A stretch of DNA of 64,000 nucleotides from an uncultured Burkholderiaceae bacterium (GTDB lineage: Bacteria > Pseudomonadota > Gammaproteobacteria > Burkholderiales > Burkholderiaceae_B), in assembly GCA_934525625.1 (NCBI GenBank), contig CAKSZL010000001.1, forward strand, positions 1 through 64,000. The letters are read 5' to 3'. The position numbers were made by a program, and so were the translations under genes. Under the pieces are notes generated by a model. The model ran no database searches. It worked only from the letters and a program-made list of their open reading frames with translations, and had not been told where the DNA came from. Positions 28,496 to 37,553 of the stretch are shown in pieces (the first letter of the stretch is position 1; every line of letters starts with the position of its first letter).

Positions 28496-29473
28496 ATGAA
28501 GTTTCCCTACGCCAAATTGGGCCTCGGCCTGGTGCTCGGCCTGGCCGCCTTGACGGCGCAAGCCCAGGAAGTCACGCTCAAGGCCGCCAGCGCCTTCGCC
28601 AAAGATTCCTTCTTCGACCGCAAGTTCGAACGCTTCATCAAAGACGTCAACGAAAACGGCAAAGGCATCGTGCAAATCAATTTCGTCGGCGGCCCCGAAT
28701 CCATGCCGACCTTCGAAGTGGGCAACGCCCTCAAGGCGGGGGTCATCGACATGGCCAACACCACCGGCGTGTTCTTCGCCAACATGGTGCCCGAAGCGCT
28801 TGCTCTCAGCTTCACGCCCGTTCCCATGAAAGAAGTCCGCAGCAACGGCGGCTACGAACTCATGGACAAAATCCTGCGCGAAAAAGGCAATATGGTTTGG
28901 CTGGGCCGCACCACCGACGGCCTCAAGTACCACATCTGGACAACCAAAAAACCCACGAACGACTCGTTCTCCGGCATGAAGCTGCGCAGCGTGCCCATTT
29001 ATCGCGCCTTCTTCCAGTCGCTGGGCACCAACCCGCTGCAAGTGCCTCCCGGCGAAGTCTACACGGCGCTGGAACGCGGCATGGTGGACGGCTACGGCTG
29101 GCCCAGCGTGGGCATCTTCGACCTGGGCTGGCAGGAAAAAACCAAGTACCTCATCGAGCCGGGCTTCTACAACGTGGAAGTCAGCATCTTCATCAACCAG
29201 GACACCTGGAAGAAGCTCACCGACGAGCAGCGCAACTTCCTGCAAGAGCGCATGAACAAGCTTGAACAAAGCGCTCCCGCTGAAGATGCCGCACTGGCCG
29301 AAAAAGAGCGCAAGCAAGTGGTGGACGGCGGCATCGAGGTCATCGAACTGTCGGCCGACAAGGCCGCGGAATTCACCGCCAAGGCCAACGACAGCGCCTG
29401 GCAGGCCATCGACCAAAGCAGCCCCAAGTACGCGGCTGAGCTTCGCAAGCTGCTCAGCGGCCAGCAGCAGTAA
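28496..29473 (+). CDS. dctP: TRAP substrate-binding protein DctP (orphan)
   Basis: Periplasmic ligand-binding subunit of a TRAP importer. The 325 residues begin with a signal peptide (MKFPYAKLGLGLVLGLAALT, cleavage after AQA). The mature domain has FVGGPESMPTFEVGN, GMKLRSVPIYRAFFQSLG and VPPGEVYTALERGMVDGYGW, as in carboxylate-binding DctPs. A GGAGAG ribosome site precedes the ATG. No dctQ or dctM is adjacent: pgi lies upstream and sbp downstream. It may supply the dctQM pair at 49267-51122, which lacks its own P subunit. Confidence 0.95.
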   Translation: MKFPYAKLGLGLVLGLAALTAQAQEVTLKAASAFAKDSFFDRKFERFIKDVNENGKGIVQINFVGGPESMPTFEVGNALKAGVIDMANTTGVFFANMVPEALALSFTPVPMKEVRSNGGYELMDKILREKGNMVWLGRTTDGLKYHIWTTKKPTNDSFSGMKLRSVPIYRAFFQSLGTNPLQVPPGEVYTALERGMVDGYGWPSVGIFDLGWQEKTKYLIEPGFYNVEVSIFINQDTWKKLTDEQRNFLQERMNKLEQSAPAEDAALAEKERKQVVDGGIEVIELSADKAAEFTAKANDSAWQAIDQSSPKYAAELRKLLSGQQQ

Positions 29474-29509
29474 GCGCCTCGCGGCATCCGCCGCAAACGC
29501 AAACGCATA

Positions 29510-29533
29510 CGCCCGGCTCCAGCCGGGCGTTTT
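29510..29533 (+). terminator. Rho-independent terminator after dctP
   Basis: A 9-bp stem CGCCCGGCT/AGCCGGGCG with a two-base connection is followed by TTTTGC, 37 bp after the dctP stop. This marks dctP as a single-gene transcript. Confidence 0.85.
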
Positions 29534-29609
29534 GCTTTGCGTCTTCTCTTCGCTCCTTCTTATTCTTGCCGATGTGCCCGCCAGGGTACGCACACTTATT
29601 CTGTTCTGA

Positions 29610-29647
29610 CATAAGCGAATAGATAAATATTACTTTGTCTGCTTATG
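29610..29647 (+). promoter_or_regulatory. Putative sbp control region (CysB-like inverted repeat)
   Basis: CATAAGC (29610-29616) and GCTTATG (29641-29647) form an inverted repeat around 24 AT-rich bases, 120 bp upstream of the sulfate-binding gene. ATAAG half-sites are known for CysB, the sulfur regulator. Assignment here is inference. Confidence 0.4.
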
Positions 29648-29767
29648 ACGCCTGCGGATAATGACGCATCCGACGGTCGGGAACGTAGCCGCATCACACT
29701 CCGGGGCTGCCATCCCTACCGTCGCGCTTCATTCATCAGGGCCGCGCGCCCGCCCGCAGGAACCATC

Positions 29768-30769
29768 ATGCTGAAGAAACTACTTGCCTCCGCCGCCGTA
29801 CTGGCCACGCTCGCCGGCGGCCATGCCCACGCCCAGACCACGCTGCTCAACGCTTCGTACGACATCGCCCGCGAGACCTTCACGGCCATCAACCCCGTCT
29901 TCGTCGAGCACTGGAAAAAAACCACGGGCAAGGACATCAAGATCGATCAATCCTTCGCCGGCACCTCGCGCCAGGCCCAGGACATCATCCAGGGCAAGAA
30001 GGCCGATACCGTCACCTTCAACCAGGTCACCGACATCGAATTCCTGGCCGATCGCGGCGCAGTCGCCAAGGACTGGGTCAGCAAGTTCCCCAACAACAGC
30101 TCGCCCTACTACAGCACCATGGGCTTTCTGGTGCGCAAGGGCAACCCCAAGAACATCAAGAACTGGGACGACCTGGTGCGCGACGACGTGAAAGTCGTGT
30201 TCCCCAACCCCAAGACCTCCGGCAACGCGCGCTACACCTATCTGGGCGCCTGGCTGTACGCCAACGAAAAATTCAACGGCGACGAAGCCAAGGTGCGCGA
30301 GTTCGTCGGCAAGCTGCTGTCCAACGTCGAAAGCTTCCCCACCGGCGGACGCGGCGCCACCGTGGCCTTCGCCCAGAACAACCAGGGCGACGCGTTGCTG
30401 ACGTTCGAGACCGAAGTCATCAACATCGCCAACAGCGACGATTTCAAGGCCCTGGGCCTGGAAGTGGTGATCCCGCCCGTCAGCGTGCTGGCCGAGTTCC
30501 CGGTGGCCGTGGTGGACAAGGTGGTCGACCAGAAAGGCACGCGTGAAGAAGCCACGGCCTACCTGAACTACCTGTATTCCAAGGAAATCCAGGAGCTGCT
30601 GGTGAGCTTCAACTACCGCGTGCATCACCCCGAAGCCGCCGAGGCTTCCAAGGGCAAGCTGCCGGAAGTGCGCCTGATCAACCCGGTCGAGGTGCTGGGC
30701 AGCTGGAAAGACATTCAGCAGAAACACTTCGCCGCCAACGGCGTGCTGGACCAACTGCTGGCCCGCTGA
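29768..30769 (+). CDS. sbp: Sulfate-binding protein Sbp
   Basis: Periplasmic sulfate/thiosulfate receptor for the CysTWA importer. From the ATG at 29768 it has 333 residues with a signal peptide (MLKKLLASAAVLATLAGGHA, ending HAHA). Mature-protein motifs are LLNASYDIARETFTAINP, ADTVTFNQVTDIEFLADRG and FPNPKTSGNARYTYLGAW, all typical of Sbp/CysP. It is followed by cysT and cysW on the same strand. An apparent frame extension to 29645 runs through the promoter region. Confidence 0.96.
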   Translation: MLKKLLASAAVLATLAGGHAHAQTTLLNASYDIARETFTAINPVFVEHWKKTTGKDIKIDQSFAGTSRQAQDIIQGKKADTVTFNQVTDIEFLADRGAVAKDWVSKFPNNSSPYYSTMGFLVRKGNPKNIKNWDDLVRDDVKVVFPNPKTSGNARYTYLGAWLYANEKFNGDEAKVREFVGKLLSNVESFPTGGRGATVAFAQNNQGDALLTFETEVINIANSDDFKALGLEVVIPPVSVLAEFPVAVVDKVVDQKGTREEATAYLNYLYSKEIQELLVSFNYRVHHPEAAEASKGKLPEVRLINPVEVLGSWKDIQQKHFAANGVLDQLLAR

Positions 30770-30841
30770 TCGACAGCCGCTTCCACTGAAGGTCCGCCAC
30801 GCTCCTGGCGGATCCAGCACATTCCATACCCAAGCTGCACC

Positions 30842-31720
30842 GTGTCTACCCGAACTCTACGCTTTTTCAACGAGGCGCCCGTCATACCCGGCTTCGGCCT
30901 GAGTTTCGGGTTCAGCACGTTCTACCTGTCCCTGGTCATCCTGCTGCCCATCTCGGCCCTGTGGCTGTACGTCAGCGACATGAGCTGGGCGCAGTACTGG
31001 CAGGCCATCTCCGACAAGCGCGTCGTGCAGAGCTATTGGGTCACGGCCACCGCCGCGTTCTATTCGACCGTGGCGGCCACGCTGGTGGGCTTTCTGCTGG
31101 CCTGGGTAATCTCGCGCTACCGGTTTCCGGGCCGCCGCGTCATCGACGCGCTGGTCGACCTGCCCTTCGCCCTGCCCACTTCGGTGGCCGGCCTGACGCT
31201 GGCCACGCTGTTCGTGCCGGGCGGCTGGCTGGGCCAGTGGTTTGCGGGCGACGGCTTCATCGGCCAATGGTTCGGCCCCGACGGCCTGAAGATTTCCTAT
31301 GCCTACCCCGGCATCGTGCTGGCGATGACCTTCACCAGCCTGCCTTTCGTCGTGCGCATCGTGCAGCCCGTCATGGAAGACCTGGGCGCCGAATACGAAG
31401 AAGCCGCCCAGACCCTGGGCGCCCACAAATGGCAGATATTCCGGCTCGTCATCCTGCCCGCGCTGATTCCCGCCACGGTAACGGGCGCCTCGCAAGCCTT
31501 CATCCGCAGCCTGGGCGAATTCGGCGCGGTCATCATGATCGCGGGCAACATCCCGTTCAAGACCGAAGTGGCCTCGCTGATGATCTTCGTACGCCTGCAA
31601 GAATTCAACTACCCGGCCGCCGCCGCCATCGCTTCGGTCATTCTGCTGGCCTCGCTGGCCCTGCTGTTCCTGCTGCAACTCGCTCAAGGCCGTCTGCTGG
31701 GCCACCAACGCAAGAAATGA
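30842..31720 (+). CDS. cysT: Sulfate ABC transporter permease CysT
   Basis: Inner-membrane permease of the sulfate/thiosulfate importer. The 292-residue protein starts with GTG at 30842 and has about six membrane helices. The ATPase-coupling EAA loop is visible as EEAAQTLGAHKWQIFRLVIL. Its stop overlaps the cysW start (ATGA). Sbp lies about 70 bp upstream. Confidence 0.95.
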   Translation: MSTRTLRFFNEAPVIPGFGLSFGFSTFYLSLVILLPISALWLYVSDMSWAQYWQAISDKRVVQSYWVTATAAFYSTVAATLVGFLLAWVISRYRFPGRRVIDALVDLPFALPTSVAGLTLATLFVPGGWLGQWFAGDGFIGQWFGPDGLKISYAYPGIVLAMTFTSLPFVVRIVQPVMEDLGAEYEEAAQTLGAHKWQIFRLVILPALIPATVTGASQAFIRSLGEFGAVIMIAGNIPFKTEVASLMIFVRLQEFNYPAAAAIASVILLASLALLFLLQLAQGRLLGHQRKK

Positions 31721-32580
31721 TTGTCCGCCGACCCACCTCCTGGCACCAGTGGCTCCTGATCGCCCTGGCGCTGTTCCTGACGACCCTGCTGCTGGTCTTT
31801 CCGCTGGCGCTGATCTTTTCCAAAGTCATCGAAGGCGGCTGGCATCTGCTGCTGCGGAACCTGCAGGAAGACTACATGCTGCACGCCATCGGCCTGACGC
31901 TGTTCGTCACGGTGCTGACGGTGCCGCTGAACATGGTCTTCGGCATCCTGCTGGCCTGGTGCGTCACGCACTACGATTTTCGCGGCAAGCGCATACTGAC
32001 CACGCTGGTCGACATACCCTACGCGGTTTCGCCCGTCGTGGCGGGCTTGTGCTATCTGGTCGTCTACGGCGTCGAAAGCAGCCTCGGGCAATGGCTGTCG
32101 CGGCACGACCTGCAACTGATGTTCGCCTGGCCCGGCATACTGATGGTGACGGTCTTCGTCACCGTGCCCTACGTGGCCCGCGTGCTGATTCCGCTGATGC
32201 AGGCGCAAGGCAGCGACGAAGAAGCCGCCGCGCTGTGCCTGGGCGCCAGCGGCTGGCAGATATTCCGCCAAGTAACGCTGCCCAACATCAAGTGGGGCCT
32301 GCTGTACGGCGTGGTGCTCACCAACGCCCGCGCGGTGGGCGAGTTCGGCGCCGTCTCGGTCGTGTCGGGCACCATCATGAACCAGACGCTGACGCTGTCG
32401 CTGCTGGTGGAACAGCTGAACAACGATTACAAGACGGCGGCGGCCTTTACCGCGGCCGCCTTGCTGGCCGCCATCGCCATGCTGACGGTATTGCTCAAGA
32501 ACATCATGGAATGGCGCGTGCGCGTGGCCCAGGCCAGGGCCGAAGAAGAAGCCAGCGCTGCGTTCGCGGGCAGGCAGTAA
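31717..32580 (+). CDS. cysW: Sulfate ABC transporter permease CysW
   Basis: Second permease of the sulfate importer, forming a heterodimer with CysT. The 287 residues include PYAVSPVVAGLCYLVVYG, the coupling loop EEAAALCLGASGWQIFRQVT, and NARAVGEFGAVSVVSGTI near the end. In most relatives cysA follows directly, but here a long inverted repeat and the convergent AraC gene follow instead. The importer must therefore borrow an ATPase encoded elsewhere. Confidence 0.95.
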   Translation: MIVRRPTSWHQWLLIALALFLTTLLLVFPLALIFSKVIEGGWHLLLRNLQEDYMLHAIGLTLFVTVLTVPLNMVFGILLAWCVTHYDFRGKRILTTLVDIPYAVSPVVAGLCYLVVYGVESSLGQWLSRHDLQLMFAWPGILMVTVFVTVPYVARVLIPLMQAQGSDEEAAALCLGASGWQIFRQVTLPNIKWGLLYGVVLTNARAVGEFGAVSVVSGTIMNQTLTLSLLVEQLNNDYKTAAAFTAAALLAAIAMLTVLLKNIMEWRVRVAQARAEEEASAAFAGRQ

Positions 32581-32625
32581 CCATGCAGCGCAAGAACGGT
32601 CGTCTGTCTATGCTCCAACGCTCAG

Positions 32626-32743
32626 CCCGGAGCTGTGTGTGCTTGCCCAAGTCCGTTGGAGGGAGGGAAGCCGAAGGCCGAGAGCGCGTCGTATTGCGCT
32701 CGAGCCGACTGACCGGACTTGGACAAGCACACACAGCTCCGGG
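32626..32743. repeat. 30-bp near-perfect inverted repeat (large hairpin)
   Basis: The arm at 32626-32655 and its complement at 32714-32743 match at 29 of 30 positions, around a 58-bp centre; weaker similarity continues outside the arms. It fills most of the gap between cysW and the convergent AraC gene. It could be a terminator-like structure, a small mobile (MITE-like) repeat, or an inverted-duplication scar at the point where cysA is missing. Confidence 0.75.
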
Positions 32744-32798
32744 CGGGTTAGCATCGAACATCCAAAACAAGCGTTACAAGCGCAAGTCTGCATCTGCA

Positions 32799-33791
32799 TC
32801 AAGCCAAGCCGCCGCGCTTCCAGGCAGCCGGCGACAAACCCGTCACCCGGCTGAAGGCGCGCGTGAAGGCAGAGACCGATTGATAGCCCACCGCGTCGGC
32901 CGCCTGCTCGGCGCTTTCGCCTTGGCGCAGGCGGTCGCAGGCCAGGCGCACGCGCACGTGCAGCAGCAAGGCCGCCGGGGTCATGCCCGACAGCAAGGTG
33001 AAACGCCTGTGGAAGTTGGCGCGCGACATGTGCGCGACGGCCGCCATGTCGTCTATGTTCCAGGCTTGCTGCGGCGCTTCGGCGATGGCCGCGACGACGC
33101 GCGCCATGGCCGGCTCGCGCACCAGCGTCAGCAGGCCGTGCAGTTGCGGGTCGTCCAGCACCGCGCTGCGCAAGGCGTAGAACAGCAGCAGCTCGACCAG
33201 CCGCGCCAGCACCGGCGAAGAACCGTCGCCATGGCGGCGGGCTTCGTCTATCAGCAGCCGGAACAGCATATGGGCCGACTCGAAACGCGGATCGTCCGAG
33301 CGCATAAGAAGGGTTTCGGGCAGATTGCGCAACAGCAGCGTGCCCAGGCCCGGCCGGAAGTCGAAGAAACCGCAGGCCAGCGCGGTGCCGCCTTCCTGCC
33401 CGGTGTCCAGCGGCAGCATGTCCTGGCGCTGGATGGGACGGCCAAAATCGGGCGCCTGCGGGCGCGGCGTCAGCACGTGGGGCTGGTCGCTGAGAAAAAA
33501 CACCGCGTCACCGGCCGTCAATTCCATGGAATCGCGGCCCGGCATGTGCAGCCAGCAGCGCCCGTCCAGCAGCAGATGAAAACCCGGCCGGAAACGTCCG
33601 TTGAGGCTGGCCTCCCAGGTGCCGCAGTACTGCCCCAGGTGAAACAGGCTGGCGCGCACCTCCAGGCTGGCGAGCAGGAAATCCTGGGCCTGGCGCTGGG
33701 CGGCCGCGGCATCCAAAGAATTGCTTATTTGCTCATAGCTCAAAGTTGATATTTCCGAAACGAAATGGTGGAGCCTCGCGCATTGTCCCAT
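32799..33791 (-). CDS. AraC-family transcriptional regulator (cupin-type sensor)
   Basis: Regulator with an N-terminal AraC-binding cupin domain (FHLLLDGRCWLHMPG, DAVFFLSDQPHVLTP) and the C-terminal double HTH (IDDMAAVAHMSRANFHRRF, QAADAVGYQSVSAFTRAFSR). I chose the ATG at 33791; the frame is open to 33977, which would overlap the divergent gene at 33853, and homology begins only around residue 20-25. The ABC/oxidoreductase operon starting 60 bp away on the other strand is its probable target. Confidence 0.88.
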   Translation of the reverse strand: MGQCARLHHFVSEISTLSYEQISNSLDAAAAQRQAQDFLLASLEVRASLFHLGQYCGTWEASLNGRFRPGFHLLLDGRCWLHMPGRDSMELTAGDAVFFLSDQPHVLTPRPQAPDFGRPIQRQDMLPLDTGQEGGTALACGFFDFRPGLGTLLLRNLPETLLMRSDDPRFESAHMLFRLLIDEARRHGDGSSPVLARLVELLLFYALRSAVLDDPQLHGLLTLVREPAMARVVAAIAEAPQQAWNIDDMAAVAHMSRANFHRRFTLLSGMTPAALLLHVRVRLACDRLRQGESAEQAADAVGYQSVSAFTRAFSRVTGLSPAAWKRGGLA

Positions 33792-33852
33792 AGGCCCCCG
33801 GGGCGGACAATGAACCCCATCATCACCCCCGTTCACCAAGAGAGTCCCCATT

Positions 33853-34413
33853 ATGACCCGCATCACCCTGCAGACCCTGGAAACCGCTCCCGCCGAATCG
33901 CGTCCCGGCCTGGAAACCGCGCTGAAGAACTCGGGCTTCCTGCCCAATCTGCTGGGCGTGCTGTCCAACGCACCCATCGCGCTGGAAGCCTACCAGACGC
34001 TGACCGCGATTACCGCGCGCGGCACGCTGACGCCCCAGGAACGCGAAGTGGTGCAACTGGTGGCCGCCACCACCCACGGCTGCACCTTCTGCGTGGCCGG
34101 CCACACCGCGCTGTCGCGCAACAAGGTCAAGCTGCCCGAGCCCGTGCTGCAAGCCCTGCGCGACCGTGACATCGACGTCATCGAAGACCCGCGCCTGCTG
34201 GCCCTGGCGCGCTTCACCAGCCAGGTCATCGCCACCCGCGCCCGCGTGCCGCAAGCCCAGTTGCGCAACTTCCTGGCCGCCGGCTTCACCGAAGGCCAGG
34301 CGCTGGAAGTCATCACCGGCGTGGGCCTGGCCACGATCTGCAACTTCGCCAACAACCTGGCGCAAACGCCCGTCAACCCCGAGCTGCAAGCCTACGCCTG
34401 GGACGCACAATGA
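33853..34413 (+). CDS. AhpD-like/carboxymuconolactone decarboxylase family protein
   Basis: 186-residue member of the CMD/AhpD fold. The redox motif TTHGCTFCVAGHTAL carries the CxxC-xxx-H pattern of AhpD-type peroxidases rather than of true 4-carboxymuconolactone decarboxylase. The role is therefore probably peroxide- or thiol-linked, perhaps protecting or serving the neighbouring flavoprotein. First gene of a tight five-gene operon; its stop overlaps the next start. Confidence 0.9.
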   Translation: MTRITLQTLETAPAESRPGLETALKNSGFLPNLLGVLSNAPIALEAYQTLTAITARGTLTPQEREVVQLVAATTHGCTFCVAGHTALSRNKVKLPEPVLQALRDRDIDVIEDPRLLALARFTSQVIATRARVPQAQLRNFLAAGFTEGQALEVITGVGLATICNFANNLAQTPVNPELQAYAWDAQ

Positions 34414-35525
34414 TCCAAGCCGAGGCCCAAACCGCTGCCCAACCGCTGGAGCTGCCGGAATCCCTGGCGGCGTGGCTGTCCGAATCCGCGCTGGCGCTGG
34501 ATGCCGGCGACGCCACTGCGGCCCGGGAACTGATGCCCCGCATGGGGCAGGCCGGCATCTACCGCTACGGCGTCGATGCCGCGCGAGGCGGCCTTGAAGG
34601 CACGGACATCGCCGACGCCATCGCCGCCGTGGCGGGCGTGGCGCGCTACTCCATGGCCGCCGCCTTCGTCGTCTGGAGCCAGCGCACCTTCATCGAATAC
34701 CTGCTGCAAAGCCCCAACCAGGGCCTGGCCCAGCGCCTGCTGCCCGGCCTGCTGGAAGGCGGCTTCGCCGGCGCGTCCGGCCTTTCCAACGCCATGAAGT
34801 TCCTGGGCGGCATCGAAGCGCTGCAAGTGCGGGCCGAAACCGCAGGGCAAGGCTGGCGGGTCAGCGGCGTGCTGCCTTGGGTCACCAATCTGCGCGGGCC
34901 TGAATACTACGTGGCCTCGGCCGTGCAAATGCCGGACGGCAGCGCCTCGGTCATGGCCCTGCCGGGCCAAGCGGCGGGGCTGGTGCGTAGCCCGGATCTT
35001 TCCCTGGTGGGCATGCAGGGCACCCAGACCGCCGCGCTGACGCTTACCGACTGCGCCATCGGCGAAGAATGGCTGTTGCACGGCCAGGCCAACGTCTTCC
35101 TGCCCGCGCTGCGCCCTTCTTTCCTGGGCATCCAATGCGGGATGGCGCTGGGCCTGGCCTGGCGCGCCATCGAAGAAACCCTCAGTTGCCGCGGCGCCGC
35201 GCGCGCCATCCTCGAAGAGGAAGCCCTGGCCCTGCGCGAAGCCTTGTCGCGCCAATGGCAGGCGCTGGTGGACGGCATCCGCGACGACAGCTATCTGCGC
35301 GCCCCCGCCGACATGTTCGAAGTGCGCATCGCGCTTAGCGACATCGCGCTGCAAGCCGTGGCGCTGGAAGTGCAGGCCAAGGGCGGCGCGGGGTATTTGC
35401 GCACCATGCAGCCCGACGTGGCGCGGCGCTGGGGCGAGGCCGCCTTCATTCCCGTCGTCACGCCCAGCCTGGTTCAGCTCAAGGCCGAACTGGCCAAACG
35501 CGCATCCGAAGGCGCCCGCCCATGA
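34410..35525 (+). CDS. Acyl-CoA dehydrogenase-like flavoprotein
   Basis: 371-residue protein with acyl-CoA dehydrogenase architecture: N-terminal helical domain, central beta domain (GWRVSGVLPWVTNLRGPEYY) and C-terminal helical bundle (VQAKGGAGYLRTMQPDVARR). Members beside sulfonate- or taurine-type ABC importers include monooxygenase-like desulfurising enzymes of the SfnB/DszC type, so it may not act on CoA esters. I cannot assign the substrate. It overlaps both neighbours by four bases, showing tight coupling. Confidence 0.82.
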   Translation: MIQAEAQTAAQPLELPESLAAWLSESALALDAGDATAARELMPRMGQAGIYRYGVDAARGGLEGTDIADAIAAVAGVARYSMAAAFVVWSQRTFIEYLLQSPNQGLAQRLLPGLLEGGFAGASGLSNAMKFLGGIEALQVRAETAGQGWRVSGVLPWVTNLRGPEYYVASAVQMPDGSASVMALPGQAAGLVRSPDLSLVGMQGTQTAALTLTDCAIGEEWLLHGQANVFLPALRPSFLGIQCGMALGLAWRAIEETLSCRGAARAILEEEALALREALSRQWQALVDGIRDDSYLRAPADMFEVRIALSDIALQAVALEVQAKGGAGYLRTMQPDVARRWGEAAFIPVVTPSLVQLKAELAKRASEGARP

Positions 35526-36334
35526 GCCAAAGCCCCAGCGCAAGCCCGTCGCAGCAAGCCGCACCGCTCTTGGCGGCCCACGGCGTGGCCCTGGCCTACG
35601 AAACCGGCCTGACGATTCTGCAGGACGTCGACCTCAGCTTGCGCATCGGCGAGATCGTGGCCGTGCTCGGCCCCAGCGGGGTCGGCAAGTCCAGCCTGCT
35701 GCGCGTGCTGGCCGGCCTGCGCCAGCCCGCGCGCGGGCGCATCGAGCTGGAAGGCGCGCCGCTGACACGGCCGCATCCGCAACTGGCCGTCGCCTTTCAG
35801 GCGCCCGCCCTGCTGCCCTGGCTGACGCTGGAAAAAAACGTCGCCTTCGGCCTCGATTTCAAACACCAGCCCGAACTAAGCCGCGCCGAGCGCCAGGCCC
35901 GCATCGACCAGGCCATAGACGAAGTGGGGCTGAGCGCCGCGCGCCGCCTGATGCCGCATGAGCTGTCGGGCGGCATGGCGCAACGCGCCGCGCTGGCGCG
36001 CTGCCTGGCGCGCCAGCCCAAGATACTGTTTCTGGACGAACCCTTCGGCGCGCTGGACGAGATCACGCGCGAGTCCATGCAAGACCTGCTGCTGAAAGTC
36101 GTGCGCGACTACCGGGCCGCCGCGCTGCTGATTACCCACGACATAGACGAAGCCTTGCGCGTAGCCGATCGCATCGTTCTGCTGGGAGGACGCCCGGCCA
36201 ACGCGCTGGGCGAATGGACGCTCGACCTGCCCCACCCCCGCGACGACTTGATCGCCGAACAAGGCGCGATCCGCGTCCAGATACTCAGCGCGCTGCGCCA
36301 CGCGCAGCACGCCAATCATCCCGCCACCCTTTGA
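35522..36334 (+). CDS. ABC transporter ATP-binding protein (NitT/TauT type)
   Basis: 270-residue ATPase of an aliphatic sulfonate/nitrate/taurine-type importer. Walker A is GPSGVGKSS, signature LSGGMAQR, Walker B ILFLDEPFGALD, followed by the H-loop His in LLITHDIDEAL. It acts with the binding protein at 36357 and the permease at 37550. Confidence 0.93.
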   Translation: MSQSPSASPSQQAAPLLAAHGVALAYETGLTILQDVDLSLRIGEIVAVLGPSGVGKSSLLRVLAGLRQPARGRIELEGAPLTRPHPQLAVAFQAPALLPWLTLEKNVAFGLDFKHQPELSRAERQARIDQAIDEVGLSAARRLMPHELSGGMAQRAALARCLARQPKILFLDEPFGALDEITRESMQDLLLKVVRDYRAAALLITHDIDEALRVADRIVLLGGRPANALGEWTLDLPHPRDDLIAEQGAIRVQILSALRHAQHANHPATL

Positions 36335-36356
36335 ATACCGATAAAGAGTACGCACC

Positions 36357-37553
36357 ATGTCGCCAGAAGATTTTTCCGTTTCCCGCCGCGAGCTGCTCAA
36401 GCTCGCTTCGCTGTTTACCGCCGGCGGCGCGCTGCCGCTGCTGTCGGCCTTCAACGCCCAGGCGCAGCCCGCCGCCGGCGACCCCGTGCGCATCGGCTAT
36501 CTGCCCATTACCGACGCCACGCCCTTGCTGGTGGCGCACAACAACGGCTACTTCGAAGAAGCCGGCCTGAAGGCCGAGAAGCCCGTGCTGCTGCGTAGCT
36601 GGGCACAAATCATCGAAGCCTTCATCTCGGGCCAGGTCAACGTGGTGCACTTGCTCAGCCCGATGACGATCTGGGGCCGCTACGGCAGCAAGGCACCGGC
36701 CAAAGTCGTGGCCTGGAACCACATGAGCGGCTCGGCCCTGACCGTGGCCAACGACGTCAACGACATCCGCCAGCTGGGCGGCACCACCGTCGCCATTCCG
36801 TTCTGGTATTCCATCCACAACACGGTGCTGCAATACATGCTGCGCGCCAACGGCCTGAAACCCGTGTCGCTCAAGCAGGGCAAGCCCGCCGCCGACGAGG
36901 TCAACCTCATCGTGCTGGCGCCGTCCGACATGCCGCCCGCGCTGGCCGGCAAGCAGATCTCCGGTTTCATCGTGGCCGAGCCCTTCAACGCCGCCGCCGA
37001 AACGCGCGGCATCGGCAAGATTCTGCGTTTTACCGGCGACGTCTGGCGCCAGCACGCCTGCTGTGTGGTGTTCATGCACGAGCGCGACCTGCAGCAGCGC
37101 CCCGAGTGGTCGCAAGGCGTGGTCGACGCCATCGTCAAGGCGCAGCAATGGTCGCTGGGCCATCGCGCCGAAACCGCGCAGCTGCTGTCGCGCGAAGGCA
37201 AGAACCGCTACACGCCCCACACCATCGAAGCCCTGGACAAAGTGCTCGCGCCGCCCGCCTCCGACCGCGTCGCCTACACGGAATCGGGCATCATCCATCA
37301 CCCCGAATGGAACGATGCGCGCATCGACTTCCAGCCCTATCCCTACCCCAGCTACACCGTCGAGCTCGTCAAGATGCTGAAAGACACGCTGATCGAAGCG
37401 GACCACGACTTCCTGGCCCAGCTCGACCCCGAGTTCGTCGCGCGCGACCTGGTCGACGACCGCTTCGTCAAGAACGCCATCGAGAAGCTGGGCGGCATCG
37501 AGCAGTTCGGCGTGCCCGCCGGCTACACGCGAAAAGAGACCATCTCCGCATGA
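36357..37553 (+). CDS. ABC transporter substrate-binding protein (CmpA/NrtA-like) with Tat-type signal
   Basis: 398-residue periplasmic receptor. The N-terminus carries a twin-arginine motif SRRELLKLASLF followed by a hydrophobic segment and AQA, predicting export in folded form. The mature part opens with VRIGYLPITDATPLLVAHNN and matches the NrtA/CmpA group. The ligand is unknown. Its stop overlaps the start of the permease. Confidence 0.9.
   Translation: MSPEDFSVSRRELLKLASLFTAGGALPLLSAFNAQAQPAAGDPVRIGYLPITDATPLLVAHNNGYFEEAGLKAEKPVLLRSWAQIIEAFISGQVNVVHLLSPMTIWGRYGSKAPAKVVAWNHMSGSALTVANDVNDIRQLGGTTVAIPFWYSIHNTVLQYMLRANGLKPVSLKQGKPAADEVNLIVLAPSDMPPALAGKQISGFIVAEPFNAAAETRGIGKILRFTGDVWRQHACCVVFMHERDLQQRPEWSQGVVDAIVKAQQWSLGHRAETAQLLSREGKNRYTPHTIEALDKVLAPPASDRVAYTESGIIHHPEWNDARIDFQPYPYPSYTVELVKMLKDTLIEADHDFLAQLDPEFVARDLVDDRFVKNAIEKLGGIEQFGVPAGYTRKETISA

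Noticed and set aside
30961-31716. N-terminal extension of cysW through cysT
   Set aside because: It is a shadow of cysT; family sequence begins at the ATG at 31717, overlapping the cysT stop.
33853-34413. True 4-carboxymuconolactone decarboxylase (beta-ketoadipate pathway)
   Set aside because: The CxxC motif is AhpD-like and no pca genes are nearby.
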